Assembly: GCA_035765195.1 (NCBI GenBank)
Contig: DASTYC010000046.1
Coordinates: 62,001 to 126,000, forward strand
Source: CALAED01 sp035765195
GTDB taxonomy: Bacteria; Actinomycetota; Actinomycetes; Streptosporangiales; Streptosporangiaceae
Length of the DNA: 64,000 nt
Reading direction: 5' to 3'
In this document: positions 17,269-25,801 of the stretch, one piece after another
Layout of the letters: every line of letters begins with the position of its first letter
Position numbering within the stretch: the stretch's first letter is position 1
Program-made: the position numbers and the translations under genes
The notes under the pieces: model-generated
The model's input: the letters and a program-made list of their open reading frames with translations, nothing else
What the model was told of the DNA's origin: nothing
The model's database searches: none

Positions 17269-18576
17269 ATGAGGCCGGCCGCGGCGGACCCGGAGAAACT
17301 GGCTGGATGGGTCATCGACGCATCCGAGCGTGCGCTGCAACTCGTCGCGGATCTCACCGATGAGCAAATGGTCGGACCTCTGCTGCCGACCGTCAATCCG
17401 CTGATCTGGGAGATCGGGCACCTCGCCTGGTTCCAGGAGAAGTTCGTCCTGCGCGCGGCCTGCGGCCACGAGCCCATTCTGCCGTTCGCGGACGCGGTGT
17501 ACGACTCCGGTGCGATCCCCCACGACACGCGGTGGCGGCTCGACCTGCCGACGCGGGCGCGGACCGTCGAGTACGTGCGGACCGTCGCCGAGCGCGTCGC
17601 CGAACAGGTCCTGCGGCCGGACGCGCTCGATGTCGTCCATCACTTCGCCCGGTACACGGTCCATCACTACGACACCCACACCGAGGCGCTGACCTACACC
17701 CGGCAAAGCCTCGGCCATTCCCCGCCGGTGCTCCCCGGCCTGACCGACGCCGAGCCGCCGGAGGTGACGAGCACCGGTCCGGCCGGCGGCACCGCGGGCG
17801 GCGATGTCGAGATCGCCGGTGGATCGTTCCCGCTCGGCGCCCGCATGTCCGATCCGTTTGTCTACGACAACGAGAAATGGGCCCACCTCGTCGAGATCGC
17901 GCCGTTCGCCATCGCCAGGACGCCGGTCACGCAGGCGGAGTTCGCCGGCTTCGTCGAGGCGGGCGGCTACACCGACCCCAGGCTGTGGTCCGACCAGGGC
18001 GCCTGGCTCGCCGCGACCGGGGCCACCCGGCCGTTGTACTGGCGCGGCGGACCGGGCGAATGGCAGCGGCGGCATTTCGACACCTGGGTCGACCTGGAGC
18101 CGAACGTGGCCATGAGTCATGTGTCGTGGTGGGAGGCCGACGCGTACTGTCGCTGGGCCGGGCGCCGGCTGCCCACCGAGGCCGAGTGGGAATGCGCCGC
18201 CACGGGCGGGAGCCGGGCCAAGCCCACCTATCCGTGGGGCGAGGACGAGCCGACCGCCAAGACGGCGGCGACCGACTGGCGCTCGATCGGCCCGGTCGAC
18301 GTCGGGGCGTGCCAGGCGGGCGAGAGCCCCGCCGGCTGCCGGCATATGATCGGCAACGTCTGGGAATGGACCGCGAGTGACTTCGTCGCCTATCCCAACT
18401 TCGAGCGCGACGCCTATTTCGAGAATTCCGAGCAATTCTTCGGCAGTCGAAAGGTTTTGCGCGGCGGCGCCTGGGCGACTCGTGGACGTTACGTCCGGTC
18501 CATCATGCGCAACTACTTCACCCCGGACAGGAGGGACGTGCTGGGCGGCTTCCGCACCTGCGCGGTGGCCGAGTGA
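17269..18576 (+). CDS. senA: selenoneine synthase SenA (EgtB-like)
   Basis: About 435 residues from the ATG preceded by GGGGAGG (an ATG ten codons earlier lacks a ribosome site). An N-terminal DinB-type helical bundle carries the iron ligands typical of EgtB-like enzymes (GHLAWFQEKF and HHYDTHTE, an HxxxH), followed by a formylglycine-enzyme/sulfatase-modifying C-type lectin domain (MSHVSWWEADAYCRWAGRRLPTEAEWE, NVWEWT, LRGGAW). EgtB joins sulfur to hercynine; in the senABC pathway SenA instead uses a selenosugar and gives selenoneine. The SenA call rests on the direct overlap with senB and the adjacent selD. No egtD is in the window, so hercynine must come from elsewhere. Confidence 0.88.
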   Translation: MRPAAADPEKLAGWVIDASERALQLVADLTDEQMVGPLLPTVNPLIWEIGHLAWFQEKFVLRAACGHEPILPFADAVYDSGAIPHDTRWRLDLPTRARTVEYVRTVAERVAEQVLRPDALDVVHHFARYTVHHYDTHTEALTYTRQSLGHSPPVLPGLTDAEPPEVTSTGPAGGTAGGDVEIAGGSFPLGARMSDPFVYDNEKWAHLVEIAPFAIARTPVTQAEFAGFVEAGGYTDPRLWSDQGAWLAATGATRPLYWRGGPGEWQRRHFDTWVDLEPNVAMSHVSWWEADAYCRWAGRRLPTEAEWECAATGGSRAKPTYPWGEDEPTAKTAATDWRSIGPVDVGACQAGESPAGCRHMIGNVWEWTASDFVAYPNFERDAYFENSEQFFGSRKVLRGGAWATRGRYVRSIMRNYFTPDRRDVLGGFRTCAVAE

Positions 18577-19568
18577 TTCTTGTCGTCACGCCGGCGCCGG
18601 TCGACAGCTTCACCGGAAATGGTGTGACGGCCCGCCGCTGGGCGGGTATCTTGCGCGAGCTGGGCCACCAGGTCGAGCTGCGCAACGATTACGAGGGCGG
18701 TGATTTCACCGCCCTCCTCGCCTTGCACGCAAGCAAGAGCGCCGGTTCCATCCGCGCCTTCCACGCCGACCATCCGCGCGCCCCGATCGTGATCGCGATG
18801 ACCGGGACCGACCTGTACCCGGACCTCGCGGCGACCGGGGTGGATCCCGGCGTGCTGTCGCTCGCGACCCGCCTGGTGGTCCTGCAGCCGCACGGGCTGA
18901 CGCAACTCGACCCCGAACTCGCCCGGCGGACTGACGTGATCATGCAGTCGGTGCCGTCGATCCCGCCACGACCGCCGCGCACGGACCGCTTCGAGGTCGC
19001 CTTCCTCGCCCACTTGCGACCGGTCAAGGATCCGCTGCGGCTGGCCGCGGCGGTGCGGCTGCTGCCGGCCGACTCTCGCGTTCACGTCCTCCACGTCGGC
19101 GCGGCGCACGACCGCGAACTCGCCGCCGCGGCCGCGGCCGAGTCGGCCCGCAACCCTCGCTATGACTGGCTCGGCCCGGTGCCGCGCGCCACGGCGCTGG
19201 CCACGCTCGCGGGCAGCCGATTGATGGCTCTCACCTCGCTGCACGAAGGCGGCGCGAACGTCATCTCCGAAGCCCTCGCCGCGCGGGTTCCGGTGATCGC
19301 CTCGGCCATCCCGGGCTCGATCGGCCTGCTCGGGGACGACTATCCCGGCTACTTCCCCGCCGGCGACGCCGCGGCGCTGGCGGCGCTGCTGTCGGCCGCG
19401 GAACGGGACCGCGACGGTCTCTACCGGGCGCTGCGGGAGCGCTGCCTGGCCTTGCGTCCGCTGGTCGATCCCGCCCGCGAGCGGCGGGCCTTCGCCGAGT
19501 TGCTGCGCGGGCTCGGACTCGCGGAGGGCCCGGCGCGGCCATCGGGTCCGACCGCGCCGGGCGACTGA
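18573..19568 (+). CDS. senB: selenosugar synthase SenB (glycosyltransferase fold)
   Basis: A 331-residue protein starting at GTG inside the senA stop (GTGA overlap), so translation is coupled. Features of a GT-B glycosyltransferase: MILVVTPAPVDSFTGNGVTARRWAGIL at the N-terminus, VAFLAHLRPVKDPLR at the domain junction and LTSLHEGGANVISEALAARVPVIAS as the nucleotide-sugar site. SenB joins selenophosphate to a UDP-sugar to make a selenosugar for SenA. Length and the TGTDLY pattern fit the SenB type. With senA and the divergent senC this completes the known three-gene selenoneine set. Confidence 0.87.
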   Translation: MILVVTPAPVDSFTGNGVTARRWAGILRELGHQVELRNDYEGGDFTALLALHASKSAGSIRAFHADHPRAPIVIAMTGTDLYPDLAATGVDPGVLSLATRLVVLQPHGLTQLDPELARRTDVIMQSVPSIPPRPPRTDRFEVAFLAHLRPVKDPLRLAAAVRLLPADSRVHVLHVGAAHDRELAAAAAAESARNPRYDWLGPVPRATALATLAGSRLMALTSLHEGGANVISEALAARVPVIASAIPGSIGLLGDDYPGYFPAGDAAALAALLSAAERDRDGLYRALRERCLALRPLVDPARERRAFAELLRGLGLAEGPARPSGPTAPGD

Positions 19569-19576
19569 CCGTCTTC

Positions 19577-19609
19577 GCGCCGCCGCCGGGGCCGCGGCGG
19601 CGGCGGCGC
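19577..19609. terminator. GC-rich hairpin between convergent genes
   Basis: GCGCCGCCGCC (19577-19587) is the exact complement of GGCGGCGGCGC (19599-19609). It lies between the senB stop and the end of the convergent monooxygenase gene and probably ends both transcripts. It has no T-run. Confidence 0.55.
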
Positions 19610-19620
19610 CACCCCGCCGG

Positions 19621-20844
19621 TCAGGTGTAGAAGCTGGGCTCGGGGAACTCCCCGAGCAGCGCGTACCGGCCGACCTCGCGCTGCTTGTAGGCCACCGGGT
19701 CGTGCAGGCTGTGCGTGCGCAGGTCTCGCCAGAACCGGTCGAAGCCGTAGCGCGACGCGGTGGCCCGGGCGCCCATCACGTCGAAGACGCGGGAGCAGAT
19801 CTCGAGCCCGTCCTTGATGATCCGCTGTTTCGCGGCGGCGATGCGCACCGCGCTCTCGCCGCGCTCTTGGATGGTGACGGCCTCGCGCGGACCATGGAGC
19901 AACCCGGACAACTCGTCGTTGACCCTGTCGATCAGCGCCTCCGTGGCCCACAGCTTCGCGCGGAAGTCGCCGTAGGCCTCGAGGATGTACCACTCGTCGG
20001 TGGCCGACTCCTTGTTGTCCCCGCCGTACGGCCAGGGCCGCGTCGTCGTGCGGGTGTACTCGGCGGCCGCCTCCACGGCGCCCTCGGCGATCCCCTGGTA
20101 CATGTTCGTCATGATCAGCTGCAGCGTGAGCAGCGAAAGGCTGTTATAGACCAGCGGCCTGATCTGCTTGTCGGCGTAACCGATGGCGGCCGACCACGGG
20201 ACGACCAGGTCGGTGAGCGTGACGCTGCCCGACTCGGTCAGCCGCTGCCCCATGTTGTCCCAGTCGTAGTTGTAGGCGAGACCGGGCGCGTTGGAGTCGA
20301 CGATCATGAAGGCCGGACGGCCGTCATCGAGGGTGCCGAGCAGGCAGGTCAGATCGGAAACGACGCTGCCGGAGGCGAAGGACTTGCGGCCGTTCAAGCG
20401 CAGCGTGTCGCCCTCGTCGGTGACGGTCACCTCTCTGTCGCGGGGGTTGATGGCGCCGCCGTAGAAATAGCGGTTTCGCGTATAGAGGGCTTCGTACTCG
20501 GCGATCTGCTCGGGCGTGCCGAAAAATCGCACGGCCCAGGCCCACAGGTAGTGATAGCCAAGTAATTGCCCGATGGAGGCATCGGCTTTCGACACCTCCC
20601 GGCACACCCGCAGCGCGGTGGTCCACGACTCGCCCGCGCCGCCATGGGCCCGCGGACCGAGGAGCGTGACCAGCCCGGCATCCTTGAGCAGCCGGATCTC
20701 CGCATGGGGAGGCTGGGCCTTGCGCTCCCGCTGGGGCGCGTCGACGGCGAGCGCGTGTCGCACCTGCCGGGCACGGTCGAGCCAGCCCGCCTGGTCGGCC
20801 GGACGCGACTCGAAGTCGGCGGCAGGCTGTTGCATGGTCGTCAT
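19621..20844 (-). CDS. DszC-like flavin-dependent monooxygenase (acyl-CoA dehydrogenase fold)
   Basis: About 407 residues. The acyl-CoA dehydrogenase three-domain fold is visible: helical N-domain (RLLKDAGLVTLLGPRAHGGAGESW), middle beta-domain (NGRKSFASGSVVSDL; MGQRLTESGSVTLTDLVVP) and C-terminal helices ending in FDVMGARATASRYGFDRFWRDLRTHSLHDP. The RTHSLHDP tail is characteristic of the DszC/SfnB group of FMNH2-dependent monooxygenases acting on sulfur or nitrogen compounds; the FAD-dehydrogenase catalytic Glu is not evident. The start is chosen at the first ATG after the promoter-like region, but the ribosome site is weak. Last gene of a four-gene minus-strand group. Confidence 0.82.
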   Translation of the reverse strand: MTTMQQPAADFESRPADQAGWLDRARQVRHALAVDAPQRERKAQPPHAEIRLLKDAGLVTLLGPRAHGGAGESWTTALRVCREVSKADASIGQLLGYHYLWAWAVRFFGTPEQIAEYEALYTRNRYFYGGAINPRDREVTVTDEGDTLRLNGRKSFASGSVVSDLTCLLGTLDDGRPAFMIVDSNAPGLAYNYDWDNMGQRLTESGSVTLTDLVVPWSAAIGYADKQIRPLVYNSLSLLTLQLIMTNMYQGIAEGAVEAAAEYTRTTTRPWPYGGDNKESATDEWYILEAYGDFRAKLWATEALIDRVNDELSGLLHGPREAVTIQERGESAVRIAAAKQRIIKDGLEICSRVFDVMGARATASRYGFDRFWRDLRTHSLHDPVAYKQREVGRYALLGEFPEPSFYT

Positions 20845-20970
20845 GGTCCCAACCCGTTTCTGTGGGGCAACCCACGGGAAATTGCTATAAAAAGGGATAG
20901 CATGACGATGGCATGGCCCAAGTAAGTCCGTCAAGCGACCTATGATGCTATATCTTTCGCAATCGATCTG

Positions 20971-22176
20971 CTACATGAAGTTGCGTGTGTGCAGCGACGA
21001 CAGCTCGGCGGCTTCGTCGGCGGGGAAGCCGAGCCGGATCAGCCGGTGCTGGCGGCCCTCGTCCATGTCCTGCTGCAGCGCCTGCACGCGTTGGTAACCG
21101 CGCCGGATCGCCGCCGGCGTCCACTCCCCCGCGGCCAAGACGATCAAGGCGTCGAACACGTCCTGGTTGAGCCCCGCGGTGTCCACCAGCGCGTCGTGGC
21201 GGCGTTCGACCGCGGCCCGCAGCCGCCCGCGCAACGCGGGATCGACCTTGCCCTGGTGCTGCAGGTGGGCGACCCCGAAGGCGACGTGCCGCGCCTCGTC
21301 TTGGCGCGCCAGCCTGGTGACCTGCCGGGTCACCGGGTCGGGTGCGTGCTGGTCCAGGAAGCTCAACAGGTTGAGGAAGCTCCCCTCGCCCAGCACGGAC
21401 AGCAGGAAGGACGCCAGCGAGAAGTCGGGCTCGGTGACCAGCGTGGCGAGCGACTCCCGGCCGCTCACCGACGAGGTGCCCAGCTCGCCGCCGCCCAGCA
21501 GCGCCCGGCGGGTGAAGACGTCCATGTGCCGGGCCTCGTCGGCGGCCTGCACCGCCAGCAGCTGCTGAACCTCGTGGAAGTGGGGATGGATGCGGCTGAG
21601 CAGGCGGGCCGGGACGACCAGCGCGGCCTGCTCGTTTTCGACGAGGTACGTCATCACCTGGACGACGGCCTGCTCGACCTCGGCGGGCAGGACGAACTCG
21701 GCGTCCCACGCGATGGCCTCGTCGGGCTTCCACTGCGCCGCGACCGCGTTCGCGTACAGGGTGGGGGCGATCTCCGCCCAGACGAGGTCACGTTCGACGA
21801 GGTCGAAGGGCAGCGCGGGCCCGCCCGGTTCGACCAGCGCCCCGCGCGCCGCGAGCCCCCAGCGCGGGTCGGCCCTGGCCACGATGCCCTCGGGGCGGGG
21901 GCCGCCGGCGCGCTCCGCGTCGGCCCAGCGGTCCAGATCCGCGCGGCCCCGCGTCACCCACGAGTGGACGCCGACCGCAGGATCTTCGGCGCGCCGCACC
22001 CGATGCCCCTTGTTCCGGCACCAGGAGTCGAGGTGGACCAGCAGCTCGCGGCCGCCGCCCGCCACCCCCAGCTCGGCTCCCGGCGGCAGGTCGCGCAGCG
22101 CGCGCTGCACCAGCAGGTGGGCGCCCTCGTCGAAGCCGATCTCCTCGAGATCGAGGATCGGGTTCGGAGTGTTCAC
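20971..22176 (-). CDS. ferritin-like diiron protein with cysteine-less TusA-like N-terminus
   Basis: A 401-residue protein starting at GTG within the stop of the preceding gene (GTGA overlap). Residues 1-60 (ILDLEEIGFDEGAHLLVQRAL, then ELLVHLDSWCRNKGHRV) follow the TusA/SirA sulfur-carrier pattern, but the CPxP cysteine is absent. From about residue 170 a diiron four-helix domain follows with two EARH motifs: ENEQ...AADEARHMDVF and GEGSFLNLL...RQDEARHVAFGV, the ligand set of ferritin-like oxygenases. It probably activates oxygen for a monooxygenation of an unknown substrate. Coupled to the PhnD-like protein gene, it may act on a ligand delivered by that protein. Confidence 0.8.
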   Translation of the reverse strand: MNTPNPILDLEEIGFDEGAHLLVQRALRDLPPGAELGVAGGGRELLVHLDSWCRNKGHRVRRAEDPAVGVHSWVTRGRADLDRWADAERAGGPRPEGIVARADPRWGLAARGALVEPGGPALPFDLVERDLVWAEIAPTLYANAVAAQWKPDEAIAWDAEFVLPAEVEQAVVQVMTYLVENEQAALVVPARLLSRIHPHFHEVQQLLAVQAADEARHMDVFTRRALLGGGELGTSSVSGRESLATLVTEPDFSLASFLLSVLGEGSFLNLLSFLDQHAPDPVTRQVTRLARQDEARHVAFGVAHLQHQGKVDPALRGRLRAAVERRHDALVDTAGLNQDVFDALIVLAAGEWTPAAIRRGYQRVQALQQDMDEGRQHRLIRLGFPADEAAELSSLHTRNFM

Positions 22177-23021
22177 GGCGAGTATTCCCCGGCGGTGACG
22201 GCGCCCTCCGCGTCGTAGAAGCCGACCTGATCGACGGCCTCCCGCAACGCGGCGTAGCCGCTCGTCCGGCCGGGCCGCCATGCCGTGAGGCCCTCGAGAT
22301 CGAAGAGCGGCCGTACCCGCGGGTCGGCGTACGACATCGACAGCAGCAGGTCGCCGAAACGGTCGACGTCGGCCTGCCGCGCCGCGCCGATCGTCATGTT
22401 GCAGTGATCGTAGGCCGAGGTGCGCGCGATCACCCGTGTGCTCCCGGCGGGCAGCGTGCCCTCCTGGCCGAACATCAGGTGGTTGCCGTCGATCATGCAC
22501 GCGGCCGCGACCTCTCCGGCGATCAGCGCGCGCGCCGCGTCGCGCTCCCCGCCGACGTGGTCGCCGTGCAGGCCCACGCCGACGTCGAACCGCCGGATGC
22601 GGACATCCGATTCGGGACGGAGCCCGGCCGCGCGCAGGTGGGCGCAGGGAATGAGCGTGGCCTGGGGCGAGTCCACCGCCCCGACGCCGATCGTCTCGCC
22701 CTTCAGGTCGGCCACGTCCTTGTGCGGCGAGTCGCTCCGCACCACCACCACGGACGTGAGGTCCTGGTCTGTATCTCGCATGACCAGCGGCGTGAGCTCG
22801 CGGCCGGCCGACCGGGCGAGCCGCTCCGCCCTGACCCACGCGAGCGGGGAGTTCCACGCGGCGTCGATCCGGCCCGCGACGAGGTCTTCGACCTGCCGCT
22901 CATAGTGCGAATACAGGACGAAGTCGAAGTCGAAGTCCTGGTCGTGCAGCCACGACCGGAACCCGCCCCAGATGGTGACGACCTTGGGGTCGTAGGCGAC
23001 GGCGCCCATTACCAGAGTCAC
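22173..23021 (-). CDS. PhnD/SsuA-type binding protein lacking a signal peptide
   Basis: A 282-residue protein from the GTG seven bases after GGAGG (CGGAGGCCAATCA-GTG); longer in-frame starts lack a ribosome site. The pattern LVMGAVAYDPKVVTIWGGF, DAAWNSPLAW, LKGETIGVGAVDSPQATL and SMSYADPRVRPLFDLEGL fits the PhnD/transferrin-like periplasmic binding fold. There is no signal peptide or lipobox and no transporter genes next to it, so it is probably cytosolic and serves as an enzyme or ligand carrier, as in thiamine-pyrimidine-type relatives. It is translationally coupled to the diiron gene and lies 58 bases after a flavoenzyme gene. Confidence 0.78.
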   Translation of the reverse strand: MTLVMGAVAYDPKVVTIWGGFRSWLHDQDFDFDFVLYSHYERQVEDLVAGRIDAAWNSPLAWVRAERLARSAGRELTPLVMRDTDQDLTSVVVVRSDSPHKDVADLKGETIGVGAVDSPQATLIPCAHLRAAGLRPESDVRIRRFDVGVGLHGDHVGGERDAARALIAGEVAAACMIDGNHLMFGQEGTLPAGSTRVIARTSAYDHCNMTIGAARQADVDRFGDLLLSMSYADPRVRPLFDLEGLTAWRPGRTSGYAALREAVDQVGFYDAEGAVTAGEYSP

Positions 23022-23079
23022 TGATTGGCCTCCGCTGATCTTTCGCATCTCCGGCGCCCGACTTGCGGCCAAGGCGCCC

Positions 23080-24201
23080 CTACAGCAACGGCATGCCGAG
23101 ACTGACCCGGCCGACGAACTCTCTGAGCGCCTCGGTGGTGGGCGCCATGACCCGCGCGGCCAGGGCGTCGCGGAAGAGCCGTTCGACGCCGAACTCCTTG
23201 CGGAAGGCCGAACCGCCGCACAGCCGCATGACCCCGTCGGCGACCTCCGACGCCGCCTCGCCGGCCACCGCCTTGACCTGCAGCACGCGCAGCGTGGCGT
23301 CGTCGCGGCCGGTCCCGAGCGCGGTGAGGGTGTCGGTCAGGAAGGCGCGCACCTCGTCGGTGCGGATGCGCAACTCGGCGAAGCGGCCGCGCAGGTCCGG
23401 CCGCTCGGCCATCGACTGTCCCAGGTGTTCGAGCCGGGTGCCGGTCAGGTGCGCTCGCGCGCGGGCCACCAGCGCCTCCATCAGCCCGAGGGAGAAGGCG
23501 GCGTTCAGCACGAGGAAGTACGGCAGCGCCGTCTGCAGCGCGATGTCGAGCCCGGCGCCGTCGGCGCCGAGCATCGCGCTGCGGGGCACCCGGACGCCCT
23601 CTCCGCGCACCGGACTGGACGCGTTGCCGCGCAGGCCGAGCCCGTCGAAGCCGCCGTGGATCCCGAGGCCCGACGCGTCGCTGGGCACCAGCCAGAGGGT
23701 CATCGGGCCGTCGGCGGCGAGCGGCCTGCTGGACCACACGTAGCTGTCGGCCTCGCCGGCGGAGGTGACCCAGCTCTTTCGGGCGTCCAGGACGATGTGG
23801 CCGTTGGCGGAGGACGCGGTGCTCAGCGGCGCCCAGAAATGGCTGCGAGAGCCGGCCTCGGAGAAGGCGAGCGTGACCAGATGGCGGTCACTGGCGATGG
23901 CCCGGCGGATGTCGTCGTCGCCGTGCGCCTCGATGGGCGCCGTCGCCGCGTAGTGCATCAGCAGGATCATGGCGGTCGACCCGCAGGCGCCGCTGAGACG
24001 TTCGATGACGTCAGCGGCGGCCGCCAAGTCGGCGCCGCGGCCGCCGACCTCCTTGGCACTGATCAGCCCGAGCAGCCCGTGCCCGGCGAGCGCGTCGATA
24101 TTCGCCCGCGGAAACGTGCCGGTCCTGTCTATCTCGACGGCCTGCGGGGCCACTGTGTCTTCGATGACGGCGCTCAGCGAAGCGGAGTGGGCAAACGCCA
24201 T
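23080..24201 (-). CDS. acyl-CoA dehydrogenase family flavoprotein
   Basis: A 373-residue protein from the ATG behind GAGGGGG. Typical segments: LAGHGLLGLISAKEVGGRGADLAAAADVIERLSGACGSTAMILLMHYAAT, LDARKSWVTSAGEADSYVWSSR, GLGLRGNASSPVRGEGVRVP and the C-terminal GEAASEVADGVMRLCGGSAFRKEFGVERLFRDALAARVMAPTTE. The final PTTE-containing helix is common in true acyl-CoA dehydrogenases and their monooxygenase relatives. First gene of the minus-strand group with the PhnD-like, diiron and DszC-like genes. Substrate unknown. Confidence 0.83.
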   Translation of the reverse strand: MAFAHSASLSAVIEDTVAPQAVEIDRTGTFPRANIDALAGHGLLGLISAKEVGGRGADLAAAADVIERLSGACGSTAMILLMHYAATAPIEAHGDDDIRRAIASDRHLVTLAFSEAGSRSHFWAPLSTASSANGHIVLDARKSWVTSAGEADSYVWSSRPLAADGPMTLWLVPSDASGLGIHGGFDGLGLRGNASSPVRGEGVRVPRSAMLGADGAGLDIALQTALPYFLVLNAAFSLGLMEALVARARAHLTGTRLEHLGQSMAERPDLRGRFAELRIRTDEVRAFLTDTLTALGTGRDDATLRVLQVKAVAGEAASEVADGVMRLCGGSAFRKEFGVERLFRDALAARVMAPTTEALREFVGRVSLGMPLL

Positions 24202-24311
24202 TACCGGGTCCCCCTCGACGTGACCGGTCGACCGCAAGAAAACGTTGTGCTCGCTCGCACGATCGCATCGATCGCGTTCCAGCACAAGGGGGCAGTGAAG
24301 GCTTACGAAAG

Positions 24312-24341
24312 TTGACGCTAACGAAAGCTCCGGCCTACACT
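24312..24341 (+). promoter_or_regulatory. promoter/operator TTGACGCTAACGAAAGC, + strand
   Basis: TTGACG (24312-24317), an 18-base spacer and TACACT (24336-24341) form a promoter facing the small gene at 24380 and the ArsR gene. The stretch TTGACGCTNNCGAAAGC is shared with the MFS and VOC promoters at 29006-29034 and 31580-31608. A direct repeat TACGAAAG/AACGAAAG lies around it. Confidence 0.55.
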
Positions 24342-24379
24342 TGGTGTCATCCCCCGGCCATCTGGCAGAGGAGCTGATC

Positions 24380-24619
24380 ATGGGCCGCGCGATCGCTTGG
24401 TTCGCCGTCGCCCCCGGTCCGGCCACCTCGCACCCGCCCAAGACGCACGTGGGCGACCCGGAGATCAACCGCGTCGGCGAGATGAATTGCGGCATGCTCG
24501 ACGAAAACCGCCATTGCCACGACATCAATCCGGCGGGCCTGACGGCGTTGCGGTCGGGTCCGAAGGGCACCCGGGCCGGCCTTTTGGCGGCGTTGACCAA
24601 GCGACTGCTAACCTTATAG
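24380..24619 (+). CDS. small hypothetical protein with Cys/His cluster
   Basis: A possible 79-residue gene: ATG behind GAGGAG, third codon positions mostly G or C along its length, and a promoter 40 bases upstream. The centre reads GEMNCGMLDENRHCHDINP, with two cysteines and two histidines that could bind a metal. It ends two bases before the ArsR start, consistent with an operon. No family is recognised, and the region could instead be an untranslated leader of the arsR transcript. Confidence 0.4.
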   Translation: MGRAIAWFAVAPGPATSHPPKTHVGDPEINRVGEMNCGMLDENRHCHDINPAGLTALRSGPKGTRAGLLAALTKRLLTL

Positions 24620-24621
24620 CG

Positions 24622-24972
24622 ATGTCACCTCAACGATCGGGCCTCGACGCTGACGTCGTCTTCCGCGCTCTCGCGGAGCCACGGCGGCGGGCCATCTTGA
24701 GCCTGGTGGCATCGGTCGAACTGCCGGCCGGGCAAATCGCCGAGCATTTCGACGTCTCCCGTTCGGCGGTTTCGCAGCACCTTCAGGTGCTCAAGGACGC
24801 CGGTCTGATCACCGAGCGCCGAGAGGGCACCCGGCGGCTCTACCGGGCCAGCGAAATCACCCTGGTCGAGCTGCGCGCCTACCTTGAGGGCCTGTGGCGG
24901 CAGAGTTTCGAGCTGGCCAGGGACGTCCTGGAGGAGGGCGGCGGCGAGGGCGGCGCCGTGGCCGCGGGCTGA
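24622..24972 (+). CDS. ArsR family winged-helix regulator
   Basis: A 116-residue ArsR-type protein: FRALAEPRRRAILSLVASVELPAGQIAEHFDVSRSAVSQHLQVLKDAGLITERREGTRRLYRAS covers the winged helix. The ELCVC-type metal site is absent, so it is likely a non-metal ArsR of the kind paired with AHSA1/SRPBCC genes; such a gene follows at 25079. ATG start, probably near-leaderless or with a very short leader after the preceding small gene. It could bind the conserved operators at 24312, 29006 and 31580, which is inference. Confidence 0.88.
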   Translation: MSPQRSGLDADVVFRALAEPRRRAILSLVASVELPAGQIAEHFDVSRSAVSQHLQVLKDAGLITERREGTRRLYRASEITLVELRAYLEGLWRQSFELARDVLEEGGGEGGAVAAG

Positions 24973-25078
24973 GACCAGCGTGATCTGCGCGACCAGGACG
25001 GCGGGCTAGGCTTGCGTCCCCGGGAGATCTGGCACACTGGCAGTGCCGCTGTTGATGCCACGGGGTAGGACGCGCATA

Positions 25079-25573
25079 GTGAAACCGCACGAGCCGATTC
25101 GGCAAGCCCTCATGATCGAAGCGGATCAGGAGCGGACGTTCCACACTTTTGTCCGGCGGCTGGGCGCTTGGTGGCCAATGGAGACGCGCCCTGTCACCCC
25201 GGGGAAAAGGCCGGACGTACGCGTCGAGGAATGGCTGGGCGGACGGGTTTACGAAGTCCGTGATGTCGGCGGCGAGCGGCACCGCGGTCATATTACGTCG
25301 TGGAATCCTCCCAAGATGTTCTCCTTCACCTGGGAGGGCACGCAGGGGGCCGAGCAGATCGCGGTCGACCTTCATTTTCAAATGCTCGGCCCGGCGCTGA
25401 CCCGGGTCGTAGTCGTCCATCATGGCTGGGAGTGCCTGAGCACCGCATTGCTCGATCGGTACGCCAACTTCGCCGGCGGGTGGGTGATGGCGCTCCGCAG
25501 GTTCGCGGCGATGTTCGAGAACGGCTCTCCGCCGCTGCCGTCGGTGTCGGACGACTCCGACCCTCGCGGCTGA
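25079..25573 (+). CDS. SRPBCC/AHSA1-type protein
   Basis: A 164-residue protein from the GTG after GGTAGGA (MKPHEPIRQALMIEADQERTFHTFVRRLGAWWP). The WWP near residue 33, then LGGRVYEV, HITSWNPPKMFSFTWEG and GWVMALRRFAAMF follow the AHSA1/START-like pattern, similar to the CalC-type protein at 62170-62652. ArsR-AHSA1 gene pairs are common. Since AHSA1-fold proteins of the CalC group give resistance to enediynes by self-cleavage, this is a second-line resistance candidate; an ordinary ligand-binding role is equally possible. Confidence 0.8.
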   Translation: MKPHEPIRQALMIEADQERTFHTFVRRLGAWWPMETRPVTPGKRPDVRVEEWLGGRVYEVRDVGGERHRGHITSWNPPKMFSFTWEGTQGAEQIAVDLHFQMLGPALTRVVVVHHGWECLSTALLDRYANFAGGWVMALRRFAAMFENGSPPLPSVSDDSDPRG

Positions 25574-25801
25574 GCCCCGGCTGAGCCCCGGCTGAGCCGC
25601 GCGCTCTCTCCGACGTCCCGTTCGGCCCGCCCCGCGCGACCCTTTGGCCGACGCGTCAGCGTGCACTGTCGGTCACGGGATACATCACTCTCACCCCCGC
25701 CGTGGCGTCGATACCGCCAATGGGCCGTGCTCCGCTCTCGCTCCCCCGCCCCGCGAGCGATCTCGTGATCTTGGTCTTGCCTTGCCTCCAGTCCGAGGCT
25801 A

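Noticed and set aside
17269..18576. Ergothioneine EgtB
   Set aside because: No egtC or egtD is linked, while a SenB-type gene overlaps it and a selenophosphate synthetase gene is adjacent.
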